This document shows, piece after piece, positions 36,037 through 44,721 of a stretch of 64,000 bases of DNA. The position numbers and the translations under genes are program-made. Within the stretch, counting starts at the first letter, position 1. Every line of letters starts with the position of its first letter. Under the pieces are notes generated by a model, which was not told the origin of the DNA, did no database searches, and saw only the letters and a program-made list of their open reading frames with translations. Source of the DNA: Candidatus Sumerlaea chitinivorans (GTDB lineage Bacteria; Sumerlaeota; Sumerlaeia; Sumerlaeales; Sumerlaeaceae). The stretch lies in NCBI GenBank assembly GCA_003290465.1, contig CP030759.1, positions 2,108,001 to 2,172,000 of the forward strand, given 5' to 3'.

Positions 36037-37329
36037 CTACGCCTTAACAGAACCCATGGTGATGCCGGCGATGAAATGCCGCTGCATAAAGAGGTAGAGA
36101 ATCAGAATGGGCACAACAGCCAAAGTTGCCCCCGCCATCTGCACCCCGTAGTCCACATTGCCGAACGGCCCTTGAAGCGTGGCCAAACCAAGCTGAACGG
36201 TTTTCATCTCATCGCGATTCGTGAGGATCAGGGGATAGAGGTACGAGTTCCACTGCCAGATGAAACGAAAGACGGCCAACGCCGCGAGTATGGGACGCGC
36301 AATCGGCAAAATCACGTAGAGATACAGCTCAAAATCGCTCGCGCCGTCAACTCGCGCCGCCGCAAGCATGTCGTCCGGAACCGTGAGCACATACTGCCGC
36401 ACCAAGAAGATTCCGAATGCACTCACCAATCCCGGCACAATCAGCGCCGCATACGTATTATAAAGTCCAAGCTCCGAAAACAAAAAGAACGTCGGCACGA
36501 GCGTCACCGGATATGGGATCATGATGGTGGCAACGAGCACGCCGAACAGTATCCGTCGAAAAGGAAACTCAAATTTCGCGAAAGCAAAGGCCGCAAGGGA
36601 GTCGAAAAAAACCCCCAAGATCACCGTGCTGAGGGCGACAAACAGACTATTGAGATACCACCGCGGATAACCACTGGAAAGCCATGCCAGCAGATGCCCG
36701 GAGCGCAGGGGTTCCCACGACACAAGGACGCGGTAGTTCGCGAACAGCCGCCCCACCATCGTAGTGAGGTTACGGGGGATGACTTTTGCCTCAACGGCTT
36801 CCCACGCGTTGCCCGACGGATGCGGACACAGGATGGAAGCCACTTTGCGTTGACGCAATTCGTTGCGTGGGTCGTGCACCTCATAGAGCGCAATCACGTA
36901 CGTGAGACCATAGCCCGGCTTCTCTAACCCAATGCGACGCCCCCAAAGTGCGTCGTGCGGGACCATGGGCACGAGCATCTCCTTCAATGAATGCGGGTCC
37001 ATAGCGAGAAAGGGTGCCTCAGGGGCCCACGGGGCATTGTTGAGCAACGCAAACTGCTCGTCGCTCAGACGCACTTCCACAAAAGCGAAGTCACGATGGC
37101 GCAGTCGTAACAGATCCCGCACCGCATCGGGCACAAACCGCCCATTGCCCACCTCGGCCGGCCCCTTCAACGAGATGAAAACCATGTAGATGAACGGCAC
37201 CACAACGACGATGGCAAAGCACGTGAGCGCAAAAATGGCCATCACCGACCGAAAAAGGCTTTCTTGTGCCGATGGCGGTGGGGCGTGCGGATGCGCCCGA
37301 CTTCTCAGCAATAGCAGGGGATTGCGCAC
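36037..37329 (-). CDS. Sugar ABC transporter permease, MalG/UgpE type, with large inserted loop
   Basis: 430 residues, against 270-300 usually. It starts at a GTG with AAAGGA upstream. Transmembrane helix 1 is at 33-54 and helix 2 only at about 225; the segment 57-200 between them is mostly an inserted periplasmic domain with strand-like stretches ('YGLTYVIALYEVHD', 'KVASILCPHPSGN'). The rest is standard, with the coupling loop 'AARVDGASDFELYLYVILPIARP'. It is the probable partner of the MalF-type permease at 19631. A LacI-like palindrome lies 24 nt before the start. Confidence 0.9.
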   Translation of the reverse strand: MRNPLLLLRSRAHPHAPPPSAQESLFRSVMAIFALTCFAIVVVVPFIYMVFISLKGPAEVGNGRFVPDAVRDLLRLRHRDFAFVEVRLSDEQFALLNNAPWAPEAPFLAMDPHSLKEMLVPMVPHDALWGRRIGLEKPGYGLTYVIALYEVHDPRNELRQRKVASILCPHPSGNAWEAVEAKVIPRNLTTMVGRLFANYRVLVSWEPLRSGHLLAWLSSGYPRWYLNSLFVALSTVILGVFFDSLAAFAFAKFEFPFRRILFGVLVATIMIPYPVTLVPTFFLFSELGLYNTYAALIVPGLVSAFGIFLVRQYVLTVPDDMLAAARVDGASDFELYLYVILPIARPILAALAVFRFIWQWNSYLYPLILTNRDEMKTVQLGLATLQGPFGNVDYGVQMAGATLAVVPILILYLFMQRHFIAGITMGSVKA

Positions 37330-37352
37330 GTTTCCTTTGTATGCGACTCAGT

Positions 37353-37364
37353 ACAAGCGCTTGT
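37353..37364. promoter_or_regulatory. LacI-type operator-like palindrome
   Basis: ACAAGCGCTTGT, a perfect 12-bp palindrome with central CpG, between the epimerase stop (37365) and the GTG of the MalG-type permease (37329). The form resembles operators of LacI-family sugar repressors. A shorter copy of the core is at 29431-29439. No LacI gene is in the window. Confidence 0.45.
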
Positions 37365-38390
37365 CTATTCAAAAAGCGCGGGGTTTGCCCGCACCCATTC
37401 GAGTAGGCGCCGCACCCCTTCCGCTTTCGAGATCGTCGGCGCCCAACCAAAGTCCTCCTGCGCCTGACGAATGTCGCTAATATAAACGGGTTGGTCGCCC
37501 GGTCGCCAAGGACCGAAATTCAGCGGGATATCGTGGCCCACGATCTGCTCGAGATCCGCCACCAGTTCAAGTAGGCTAATCGTGTTGGGGCGTCCCCCGC
37601 CGATGTTGTAGATCTTCCCTGCAGTCCGCGAGATGGACTGAGCGGCCATTTGGAACGCCCGCACCAAGTCGTCAATGTAGAGAATGTCGCGCACCTGCTT
37701 GCCATCGCCGTAAATGTTGATGCTCTGGCCTCGATGAGCAGCGATGACAAAATGGGCAACCCAGCCCTGATCCTCATTGCCGAATTGTCGCGGCCCATAT
37801 TGGCAACTCATGCGAAACACCACTGTCGGGATGCCATAAATGCGGGCATAATCGCGCACATACTGATCCGCAGCACCCTTTGAGCAGCCATAGGGTGAGT
37901 GAAAATCCAAACCACGACTTTCCGGAACACCGTGGGGAAGATCCTCATAGTCGTAGCGGCCGTCCCGTTCGACAATCTTTACGTCTTCCATCCCCCCGTA
38001 AACTTTGTTCGTGGAAGTGAAAAACACGATGGGTTTGCGGCCGCTGGCGCGCACCGCCTCGAGGACGTTGAACGTGCCAAGGGCGTTGACTTCAAAATCT
38101 GTCCGCGGATCCGTTACAGAAGTCGTGACCGCTACCTGTGCTGCCGTGTGGAACACAAGGTCGTAATCCGTGGCAGCAACGACATCTCGAATCGCGGCGC
38201 TGTCCCGGATATCCCCCTGCACAAAGTGAAACTTGGGGTTGTTCTGGCCACGCAGCCACTCGAGATTGCGCTCAGTTCCTCGCCGCGACAAATTATCAAA
38301 CACGGTCACCTCATCGCCATCTGCCAAAAACTTAGCCGTCAGATTGCTTCCGATGAATCCACAACCACCTGTGATCAGTACCTTTGCCAT
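37365..38390 (-). CDS. NAD-dependent sugar-nucleotide epimerase, CDP-paratose 2-epimerase (Tyv)-like
   Basis: 341 residues of the extended short-chain dehydrogenase family. The NAD loop is GGCGFIGSN (8-16), the catalytic pair Y167/K171 in 'HSPYGCSKGAADQY', with 'SSTNKVYG'-like 'TSTNKVYGG' before it. The runs 'VFDNLSRRG', 'VAVTTSVTDP', 'LDFHSPYGCSKGAADQY' and 'QYGPRQFGNEDQGWV' match Salmonella Tyv closely as I recall it, more than GalE. It probably makes a tyvelose-like or related LPS sugar; exact specificity is inferred. GAAGGT lies just before the ATG. Confidence 0.88.
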   Translation of the reverse strand: MAKVLITGGCGFIGSNLTAKFLADGDEVTVFDNLSRRGTERNLEWLRGQNNPKFHFVQGDIRDSAAIRDVVAATDYDLVFHTAAQVAVTTSVTDPRTDFEVNALGTFNVLEAVRASGRKPIVFFTSTNKVYGGMEDVKIVERDGRYDYEDLPHGVPESRGLDFHSPYGCSKGAADQYVRDYARIYGIPTVVFRMSCQYGPRQFGNEDQGWVAHFVIAAHRGQSINIYGDGKQVRDILYIDDLVRAFQMAAQSISRTAGKIYNIGGGRPNTISLLELVADLEQIVGHDIPLNFGPWRPGDQPVYISDIRQAQEDFGWAPTISKAEGVRRLLEWVRANPALFE

Positions 38391-38502
38391 GTACCTTCAT
38401 CCTTCCTCGATTGCAGTTGATTGAAAGTCCTTGTGAATGCACGGTTCGCTGGCACACCTCCATCCCCGTCCGATACGATCATCCGCTTCGCTCATTTCCC
38501 AC

Positions 38503-39069
38503 TCAGGAATCGCGAGGGAATTTTCTATCCGCAACGGGGACCGTCGGCACGCTTTCGGGCGTAATTTTGTGGTCGAGCAGAATCCGGGCGATCGGAGCCA
38601 ACGGCGCACGCATGCGCACTTCCCAGATCCCCGGTTCGATTTCCTGCTCGTGCACCACTTCTGCCGTCTGCAGATACTTTTCGACCGCACGTTTGACACT
38701 GAGATTCAGCGCCATGATCGAGCCCAAGGTCTGACTTCCCGTCACGGTCAGACGGCTCACGCGATGCTTGAGTCCGGCAATTGCCGCTGTTTTTGCAGCC
38801 TGTTTTGCAGCCAGCGATCTCTGCGGCTCCGTTGTGACCTCAGCGGGGGCAATTCCACGCCCATCGGCTTCGACAAATTCCCCAGCCCACGTGAACACAC
38901 TTTCGGCCCCGTCCCCGGCTGAGCCAGCCCTCGCTTTCTGGGTTTGGCGAAGTCCACTGCAACCGAAAAGCCACAGTGCCCACCCGACCACGAATAGCCA
39001 GACACACGCCCGCACAACCGCACGGGAGGCTCCGCCGGACACATCACGTGTCTGCCGACATTGAGTCAT
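38503..39069 (-). CDS. LPP20-like lipoprotein
   Basis: 188 residues from the ATG at 39069 with AAGGA 8 nt before it; longer frames lack such a site. A lipoprotein signal ends in 'LWLFGCSG' with C37 as the lipidation site. The mature part has a helix 'SLAAKQAAKTAAIAGLKHRV', then 'RAVEKYLQTAEVVHEQEIEPGIWEVRMRAPL', the alpha-beta arrangement of LPP20/FlgT-N-like proteins. Probably outer-membrane associated; function unknown. Confidence 0.7.
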   Translation of the reverse strand: MTQCRQTRDVSGGASRAVVRACVWLFVVGWALWLFGCSGLRQTQKARAGSAGDGAESVFTWAGEFVEADGRGIAPAEVTTEPQRSLAAKQAAKTAAIAGLKHRVSRLTVTGSQTLGSIMALNLSVKRAVEKYLQTAEVVHEQEIEPGIWEVRMRAPLAPIARILLDHKITPESVPTVPVADRKFPRDS

Positions 39070-39473
39070 ATTTTGGTCCTTGAGAGTTTGCATTTGCCGC
39101 GATCGTGGGCGTGAGCGTACCGGCCGGTCAACACTTTTGCGAGCCCAGCGGTGCCGGGGCACACGAGGTGCCTGTGGCTAAGCAACATCAGCAGGGGGCT
39201 CCGGCGGGAATTCGAATCGCGGCAAGGGTTAGCGACCATTGATGCTTGAACCAATGTATTAGAGCCAAGGCACGAAACACGTGCTCTACAAACGAGTGTT
39301 TCCGAGTTTGCGCTTTCGCTCCAAACCTCACTCGTACGGAAAAGGCACAGCGCGCACCGCGTGGCAGTCGAACGCAGTATCCTTCGCCTCTTCCGTCTTT
39401 GGGGTTGTCTGTGATTCCTACTTCATTGTTAACTTCAGTCAAATCTTAGGAGATCAAAGCTCAGAAACGAACG
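39070..39473. other. Divergent intergenic region, 404 bp
   Basis: No credible gene; four frames of 62-84 codons overlap each other on both strands and none has a good ribosome site. It separates the lipoprotein and KefB-like genes. A bulged hairpin occurs at 39261-39287 (inner stem GCACG 39270-39274 with CGTGC 39280-39284, extended by AGA/TCT). Confidence 0.55.
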
Positions 39474-41636
39474 GTGGGTGAGCTCCTACAAATCGCTGCT
39501 GTCCTTGCCCTCGCAGTTGCTTTTGGCATGCTTGCGGCCCTCCTTCGCCAACCTCTGATTGGAATCTTTGTGCTCACTGGAATCGTAGTGGGGCCCTCGG
39601 GATTGCGGATTATTTCCTCTCACTCACAGTTCGAGCTTTTGGGTTCGATTGGCATTTCGCTTCTGCTTTTCATCGGCGGGCTGAAGCTGGACATTCGGTT
39701 GCTTCGGCGAGTCGGCCGCGGACTGGTATGGGCCGGTGCCGCTCAAGTAGTTGGGACCGCCCTCCTTGCGCTTCCGCTGGTAGCCCCATTTGCGGGGGGT
39801 CAACCCATGGTATTCGCCGTTCTGGCTTTGGCGCTCACATTTTCGAGCACCGTCGTGGGGCTCAAAGTGCTGGCCGACCGCAATGAGCTCGATTCACTGC
39901 CGGGCGTATTAGCCATGGGGATTTTGCTTATCCAAGATTTTGCCGTGGTGCTTATTTTGATTTGGTTAGACGTGCTGGCGATGCCGACCGGTCATGCCCG
40001 CCCACTTCCCCCGTGGCTGGGTGTGCCCGCAGGTGCGGGGCTGCTCGCTGCGCTGTTCGGAATTGGCACACTTTACCTGCCGCCATTTCTGCGGCGTTTT
40101 GCTCGCACCCCTGAGTTTCTCACTTTATTTGCAATCACGTGGGCCACGCTCTTGGCGGCTTTGTGTGAGACCTTGGGCCTCTCGAAAGAATTGGGGGCTT
40201 TCGTCGCGGGTCTGACCTTTGCCGCCAGCCCCTTCAAGGATACCATCAGCTCGCGCTTGGCGCCTCTACGCGACTTTTTGATCCTTTTCTTCTTCCTCGA
40301 TGTGGGGGCTCGTGTCGAGTTTGGGCTTCTTGGTGGCCAATTGGTGGCCGTTGGGCTCTACCTTGGCTTCACCTTGCTCCTCAAACCAGCGATCATCTTC
40401 GGGATTCTTGCTCGGTCAGGTTACAGCGCCCGCACCTCGCTCATGAGCACCCTGCCACTCTTACCGATGAGTGAGTTCTCGTTCTTATTAGCCGCCAACG
40501 CCATGCGTGCCGGTATTCTTCAGCCAACCGACGCAGGCGCTCTCACACTCGCAGGATTGGCCTCGTTTTTTGTCAGCCCCTTTGTGCTGAACCGCGCCGA
40601 GGAAATCTACCGGTTCTGTCGGCCGTGGCTTGAGCGAAGTGAAAAGGGTCGGAAGGATCGCGAGAGCACACTTGCGACGCACATAGCCGCCCCGACGCCG
40701 CCCGAAATCATTGTGATCGGCTTGGGGGAATATGGCATACGCCTCTGCGAGTTCCTGCTACGTCGGGGAAAAAGCGTGCTTGGAGTAGATTTTAACCCGG
40801 ATGTGCTTGCGGCGGCAGCCGCCCGCGGTATTCCGGTGCATTACGGCGACGCCGAGGACGATGGGCTTTACAACCATCTCCCCCTTGAGAAAGCGCGTTG
40901 GGTCGTCGCTGCTTTTCGCTCCTCGCCACTCGCACAAACGGTCCTTGGTCTGCTCAAAGCGTGCGATTGGCACGGGCGTGTTGCCCTGCGCGCCGACAAT
41001 GACGAGGTCGCCCGATTGTTGGAAGAAGCTGGGGCACACGTCGTCCTCCGTCCCTACTCGGACGCAGCTGAGCTGGCTGCCGACAGCATTACTGAGTCGT
41101 CGGACATTGTGTTCCATCTTGGTCGTTGGCCGATGGCGTTCCGCGAAGTACGACTTCCAAGCCACGCCGGTACGGTCGGGCAGTCCCTCGCGGCACTTCA
41201 GTTGCGCTCCACCACGGGGGCCAGCGTGCTTGCCATCAGCCGCGCGGGGCGGACGACACTCGATCCTCCCGGCGATTTCATCCTTTACCCGAACGATCGC
41301 TTACTGCTCATGGGGGCCCCTCACGCCTTGGATGCTGCAGAAGAAGCTTTGACCAATCCTGCTCCCTCCTCGGTCGAGAGCGAATTTCAATTCGATGTGG
41401 CCGAAATCCGCTTGCCGGCCAACAGCCCAGTCGTCCATGAGACGCTTGAGCAGAGTCGTATTCGGCAAACGTACGGCGTCACAGTGGCAGCCGTGCTCCG
41501 CGAAGGTCGCTGGACCATCAATCCCGGCGGGAGCTTCTCACTGCTACCGAACGATTATGTGCTGGTTGTTGGGCCTGCTGACAAGGTCGAAGCGTTCCGA
41601 TTGCTCCACACGCGGACGACCCAACCGCTCCGCTAA
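39474..41636 (+). CDS. KefB/CPA2-type cation:proton antiporter with RCK and two TrkA-C domains
   Basis: 720 residues. Residues 1-385 are a 12-13-helix CPA2 exchanger ('VLTGIVVGPSGL', 'LLFIGGLKLDI', 'SSTVVGLKVLADR', 'LIQDFAVV' are typical). From about 405 a Rossmann RCK-N domain begins with 'IIVIGLGEYGIRLCEFLL'. Two TrkA-C regulatory domains follow (about 545-630 and 640-715). It should exchange K+ or Na+ for H+ under ligand control. The start is a GTG; AGGAG lies about 20 nt upstream, rather far, so the start is not secure. Confidence 0.9.
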   Translation: MGELLQIAAVLALAVAFGMLAALLRQPLIGIFVLTGIVVGPSGLRIISSHSQFELLGSIGISLLLFIGGLKLDIRLLRRVGRGLVWAGAAQVVGTALLALPLVAPFAGGQPMVFAVLALALTFSSTVVGLKVLADRNELDSLPGVLAMGILLIQDFAVVLILIWLDVLAMPTGHARPLPPWLGVPAGAGLLAALFGIGTLYLPPFLRRFARTPEFLTLFAITWATLLAALCETLGLSKELGAFVAGLTFAASPFKDTISSRLAPLRDFLILFFFLDVGARVEFGLLGGQLVAVGLYLGFTLLLKPAIIFGILARSGYSARTSLMSTLPLLPMSEFSFLLAANAMRAGILQPTDAGALTLAGLASFFVSPFVLNRAEEIYRFCRPWLERSEKGRKDRESTLATHIAAPTPPEIIVIGLGEYGIRLCEFLLRRGKSVLGVDFNPDVLAAAAARGIPVHYGDAEDDGLYNHLPLEKARWVVAAFRSSPLAQTVLGLLKACDWHGRVALRADNDEVARLLEEAGAHVVLRPYSDAAELAADSITESSDIVFHLGRWPMAFREVRLPSHAGTVGQSLAALQLRSTTGASVLAISRAGRTTLDPPGDFILYPNDRLLLMGAPHALDAAEEALTNPAPSSVESEFQFDVAEIRLPANSPVVHETLEQSRIRQTYGVTVAAVLREGRWTINPGGSFSLLPNDYVLVVGPADKVEAFRLLHTRTTQPLR

Positions 41637-41684
41637 GCGAGTTACCAGAATACCCTACGCCACCGGCTAAACCTGCGTTGTGGG

Positions 41685-44585
41685 TCAATTTCTCATCGCG
41701 TCGTTCTCAGAGCGCGTGGACTCGGCCGAACGCGAGTTTGCCAGCTTCCTAAGGAAGGGCGTCACCCACCGCCGCTTCTCGAGTTCAGCAAGGAGTGGTT
41801 CCGCCTCCGTGAGACGCCCCTCCAGAAGCAAGCGCTCCGCGGTTGCTTCGAGGTAGTCTGTTTCCTCACTGGGGAGGTGGAAACCCTCGGCAGATTCTGC
41901 AGCCACACGGCAGAGCGCTGAAACTTGGTCCTCTTGTCCTTGCTGCAACGCAAGATAGGCTTCAAGTAGTTTGGCCCTACAGAAGACTTTCGCTGCCATC
42001 GGGTGGGACGGCGCTTGCTCGTAAGCTTCCTTCGCAACCGGAACCGCTTCGGCAGTAAACCTCTCCATGTGCTCGCGCGAGCCGTAAACCGCCATGAGCT
42101 CCGCAAGTTGGCTTGCCACCCGCGCGAAACTGATTTTCGCGTAAACGCTTTCGGGAGCTCGTCGCAACATAGTTCGGGTTACCACCAGAGCTTCGTTGAG
42201 CACAGGATCGGCTTCCACGATTTTGCCCAAAAGAAATAAGATTTCTCCCAGCAGGCTCAGCGCAAAAGCGAGGTCCCCAAGAGCGTTGACGTTTGAACTA
42301 TCTTCGTGTGCCCGCCTCCGAAGAATGGGTAAATTCTCTTGGAATCGCTGCAGAGCTTCTTCGTATTCGCCCTTCACCAAGTGCATGAGCGCAAGGTTGT
42401 TGCGTGTCCACACCAACTCGTCGCGGCGCGGAATGTCGGCGGGGTCGCGCTCCATCAAACGCTCCCGCAGCGCAAGAGCTTCACGCGTGACGACGATCGC
42501 CGTATCCACCTCTCCCCGATCCCGATAAACGTTGCCCAGCGTCGCAAGCACAGCCGCCAGACTCGATTCATAGTCCTCGTTGTTGGAGTGTTTGAGTGTC
42601 AGCCTCCGAAGAATCGTTTCTGCTTCGACATGAAGCTGTAGCGCCTCATCAAGGTTCCGACACCGCCATTCGATGATTCCCCGCTTGTGCAACGAGCGCG
42701 CAAAGTTTGCCTCCGCCTCATCCCCAAATGCCACAAACAGCACCCGACGACGCAACTCCAACGCCATTTCGGAATGCGTGCGCGCCTCGTCGTACTTGCC
42801 TTGGTAGTACTCGATCGTAGAAATGTGATCGTAGCAGTCGGCCTTACGCGCCATCCAATACGGGTCATTCGGGTGAAGCTCGAGGGCATGGCTTGCCAAC
42901 GCAATCGCGCGCTGACACATCTCGAGCCCCAGCCGCTTGTCGCCCTGCTCAGTGAACACCTGTGCAATGATCTGGTACGCCCCCATTCGGTTACGGCGAG
43001 TTTGCTCCGTTTCGACTTCCACGCTCACGTGCGAGAAGTAATTGTTGAGTTCGTCCGCGAGCTGCCGGAGGAGTTCCAGCCGCCCCACCCTGCGCAGCGA
43101 GCGATGAAAATGCCCGAGCAAAAACTCGATAATTTGCTCCGCGCGGTCGCGCTCATCGCGCACGAGTCTATTTGCCCGCTCGAGGGCTTCTGCTTGCCGA
43201 CGCTGCATTTCTTCGAGTTCGACGACATGGGCCAAGAGCGTTTCGCGCTCACTCCCAGCAGGCAAACGTTCCGCTTGAACCCGCGCCAGTTTGAGGTCGC
43301 GGTTTGCTAAAGCCAATCGGGCATAGGCAGCAAGCGCTTTGGTGCGAAGCTCTATGGCCTCCTGATAGTCCGGGTAGAGCTGGAGCGCACGATCCAAGGT
43401 ATTGATGCATTCGGCGAGAACCGCATAATCCCGGGGCGAGGTAGCTAACCTCTCCGCCACACCTTCAACCAAAGTCATTGCCTGTTGGCGGTTTTTGGCT
43501 CCTGACATGCACCCCTGAAGCGCCTCGATGAACGCTCCGACCGAATGGGGACGATCCTTTGGGTCGTAGGAAAGGCAGCGCATGGCAAGTGCGGTCAGTC
43601 CGCTGGGCAACCGACGCCCTTTGGGTGCAGCCTCCTGCGGAGGAATGACGAGTCCCTGACGGGCGTACTCGAACGTTTCATCCCCATTTTTCCCGGGGTG
43701 GGGTGCAGTGCCAGTTAGCAATCGGTACAAAATGGCCCCAAGCAGGTATATGTCCGTCCACGGGCCGAGCTTCTCCGGGGTAGCAATCGTTTGCTCGGGG
43801 GCCATGTAGGCCGGAGTGCCTGCCGGGTTCGTTGGATGGTTCAAAGGCGAGCGCGGATCGCGCAACCAAGGCGGCGCTTGCGGGTCAGAGGTGCGACGCG
43901 GATAAGCCATCGCAAGCCCCCAATCCATAAGCAGCACCTCACCAAATGCCCCAATCATCACCTGCGCAGGCTTCAAATCCCGATGCACCACCCCCTGCGA
44001 GTGCGCATAAGCGACCGCTTGCGCGACCGATAGAAGGATCGGGAGATGCTTGCCCAGAAACTCCTCAACCGAAAGGTGGGGAAAGTCCTCGCGGAGAAGG
44101 TCGCTCCACAACTGGCCCCGAACTCGTTTCATCACGAGCATCGGACGCCCCTCTTCGTCGTACGCCAAGTCGTACACCGGCAGGATGTTTGGATGCTCGA
44201 GATGGCCGGCGACGATCGCTTCGTGGCGAAACATGGCATGGACATGCGCCGAGGGCAGATGGATCCTCCGACCGCCCTCCTTCTCACCCTGAACCTTCAG
44301 TCGTTTGATGGCAACGACACGGCCCAGCGGCACCTGAAGTGCTTCCCAAATCTCAGCAAAACCGCCTTCCGCGATCCGCTGCTGAAGAATATAATCCACA
44401 CTCGAGGGTTTTGACGAAAATTCATCTTCCTCGAAGACAACGCGGCCCACCGTGGGCGCTTCCGCATCCACAGCCGACTCCGCCTCGCCGTCGCTACTCT
44501 CAGGCACCGAGACCGCAGGTCGAAACGTCTCCTCAACGTCGCCCGGCAGGTCAAAAGAATGTTCTTCAAAACGCTGGTTGCTCAT
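41685..44585 (-). CDS. Cytosolic serine/threonine protein kinase with TPR-rich C-terminus
   Basis: 966 residues. The kinase domain spans about 66-355: Gly loop 'IAEGGFAEIW', K94 (VAIK), E122, catalytic loop 'HRDLKPAQV' (201-209), 'DWG' (221-223) in place of DFG, and APE 262-264. Gln208 occupies the usual Mg-coordinating Asn. A coiled coil follows near 430-500, then TPRs to the end. No transmembrane helix is seen, unlike PknB. It probably phosphorylates proteins bound by the TPR platform. A palindrome overlaps its probable promoter. Confidence 0.92.
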   Translation of the reverse strand: MSNQRFEEHSFDLPGDVEETFRPAVSVPESSDGEAESAVDAEAPTVGRVVFEEDEFSSKPSSVDYILQQRIAEGGFAEIWEALQVPLGRVVAIKRLKVQGEKEGGRRIHLPSAHVHAMFRHEAIVAGHLEHPNILPVYDLAYDEEGRPMLVMKRVRGQLWSDLLREDFPHLSVEEFLGKHLPILLSVAQAVAYAHSQGVVHRDLKPAQVMIGAFGEVLLMDWGLAMAYPRRTSDPQAPPWLRDPRSPLNHPTNPAGTPAYMAPEQTIATPEKLGPWTDIYLLGAILYRLLTGTAPHPGKNGDETFEYARQGLVIPPQEAAPKGRRLPSGLTALAMRCLSYDPKDRPHSVGAFIEALQGCMSGAKNRQQAMTLVEGVAERLATSPRDYAVLAECINTLDRALQLYPDYQEAIELRTKALAAYARLALANRDLKLARVQAERLPAGSERETLLAHVVELEEMQRRQAEALERANRLVRDERDRAEQIIEFLLGHFHRSLRRVGRLELLRQLADELNNYFSHVSVEVETEQTRRNRMGAYQIIAQVFTEQGDKRLGLEMCQRAIALASHALELHPNDPYWMARKADCYDHISTIEYYQGKYDEARTHSEMALELRRRVLFVAFGDEAEANFARSLHKRGIIEWRCRNLDEALQLHVEAETILRRLTLKHSNNEDYESSLAAVLATLGNVYRDRGEVDTAIVVTREALALRERLMERDPADIPRRDELVWTRNNLALMHLVKGEYEEALQRFQENLPILRRRAHEDSSNVNALGDLAFALSLLGEILFLLGKIVEADPVLNEALVVTRTMLRRAPESVYAKISFARVASQLAELMAVYGSREHMERFTAEAVPVAKEAYEQAPSHPMAAKVFCRAKLLEAYLALQQGQEDQVSALCRVAAESAEGFHLPSEETDYLEATAERLLLEGRLTEAEPLLAELEKRRWVTPFLRKLANSRSAESTRSENDAMRN

Positions 44586-44608
44586 GCTTGCTGTAAGGCT
44601 AAATTTTA

Positions 44609-44623
44609 GACCACCCGGTGGTC
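44609..44623 (-). promoter_or_regulatory. Palindromic operator in the probable kinase promoter
   Basis: GACCACC-C-GGTGGTC, 7-bp perfect arms. On the minus strand it fills most of a 17-bp spacer between TTTGCG (weak -35) and TAAAAT (good -10), 24 nt before the kinase start. Such placement fits a repressor site. No regulator for it is identified. Confidence 0.5.
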
Positions 44624-44721
44624 AACGCAAACCGTTTCAATAAGCGTTTCTGGACCTTCCAAGGTTCGCGACGATCTCGGTGCGATGCGCTTGAATTCTC
44701 CTGCTCAAACTCCACAGGCCT

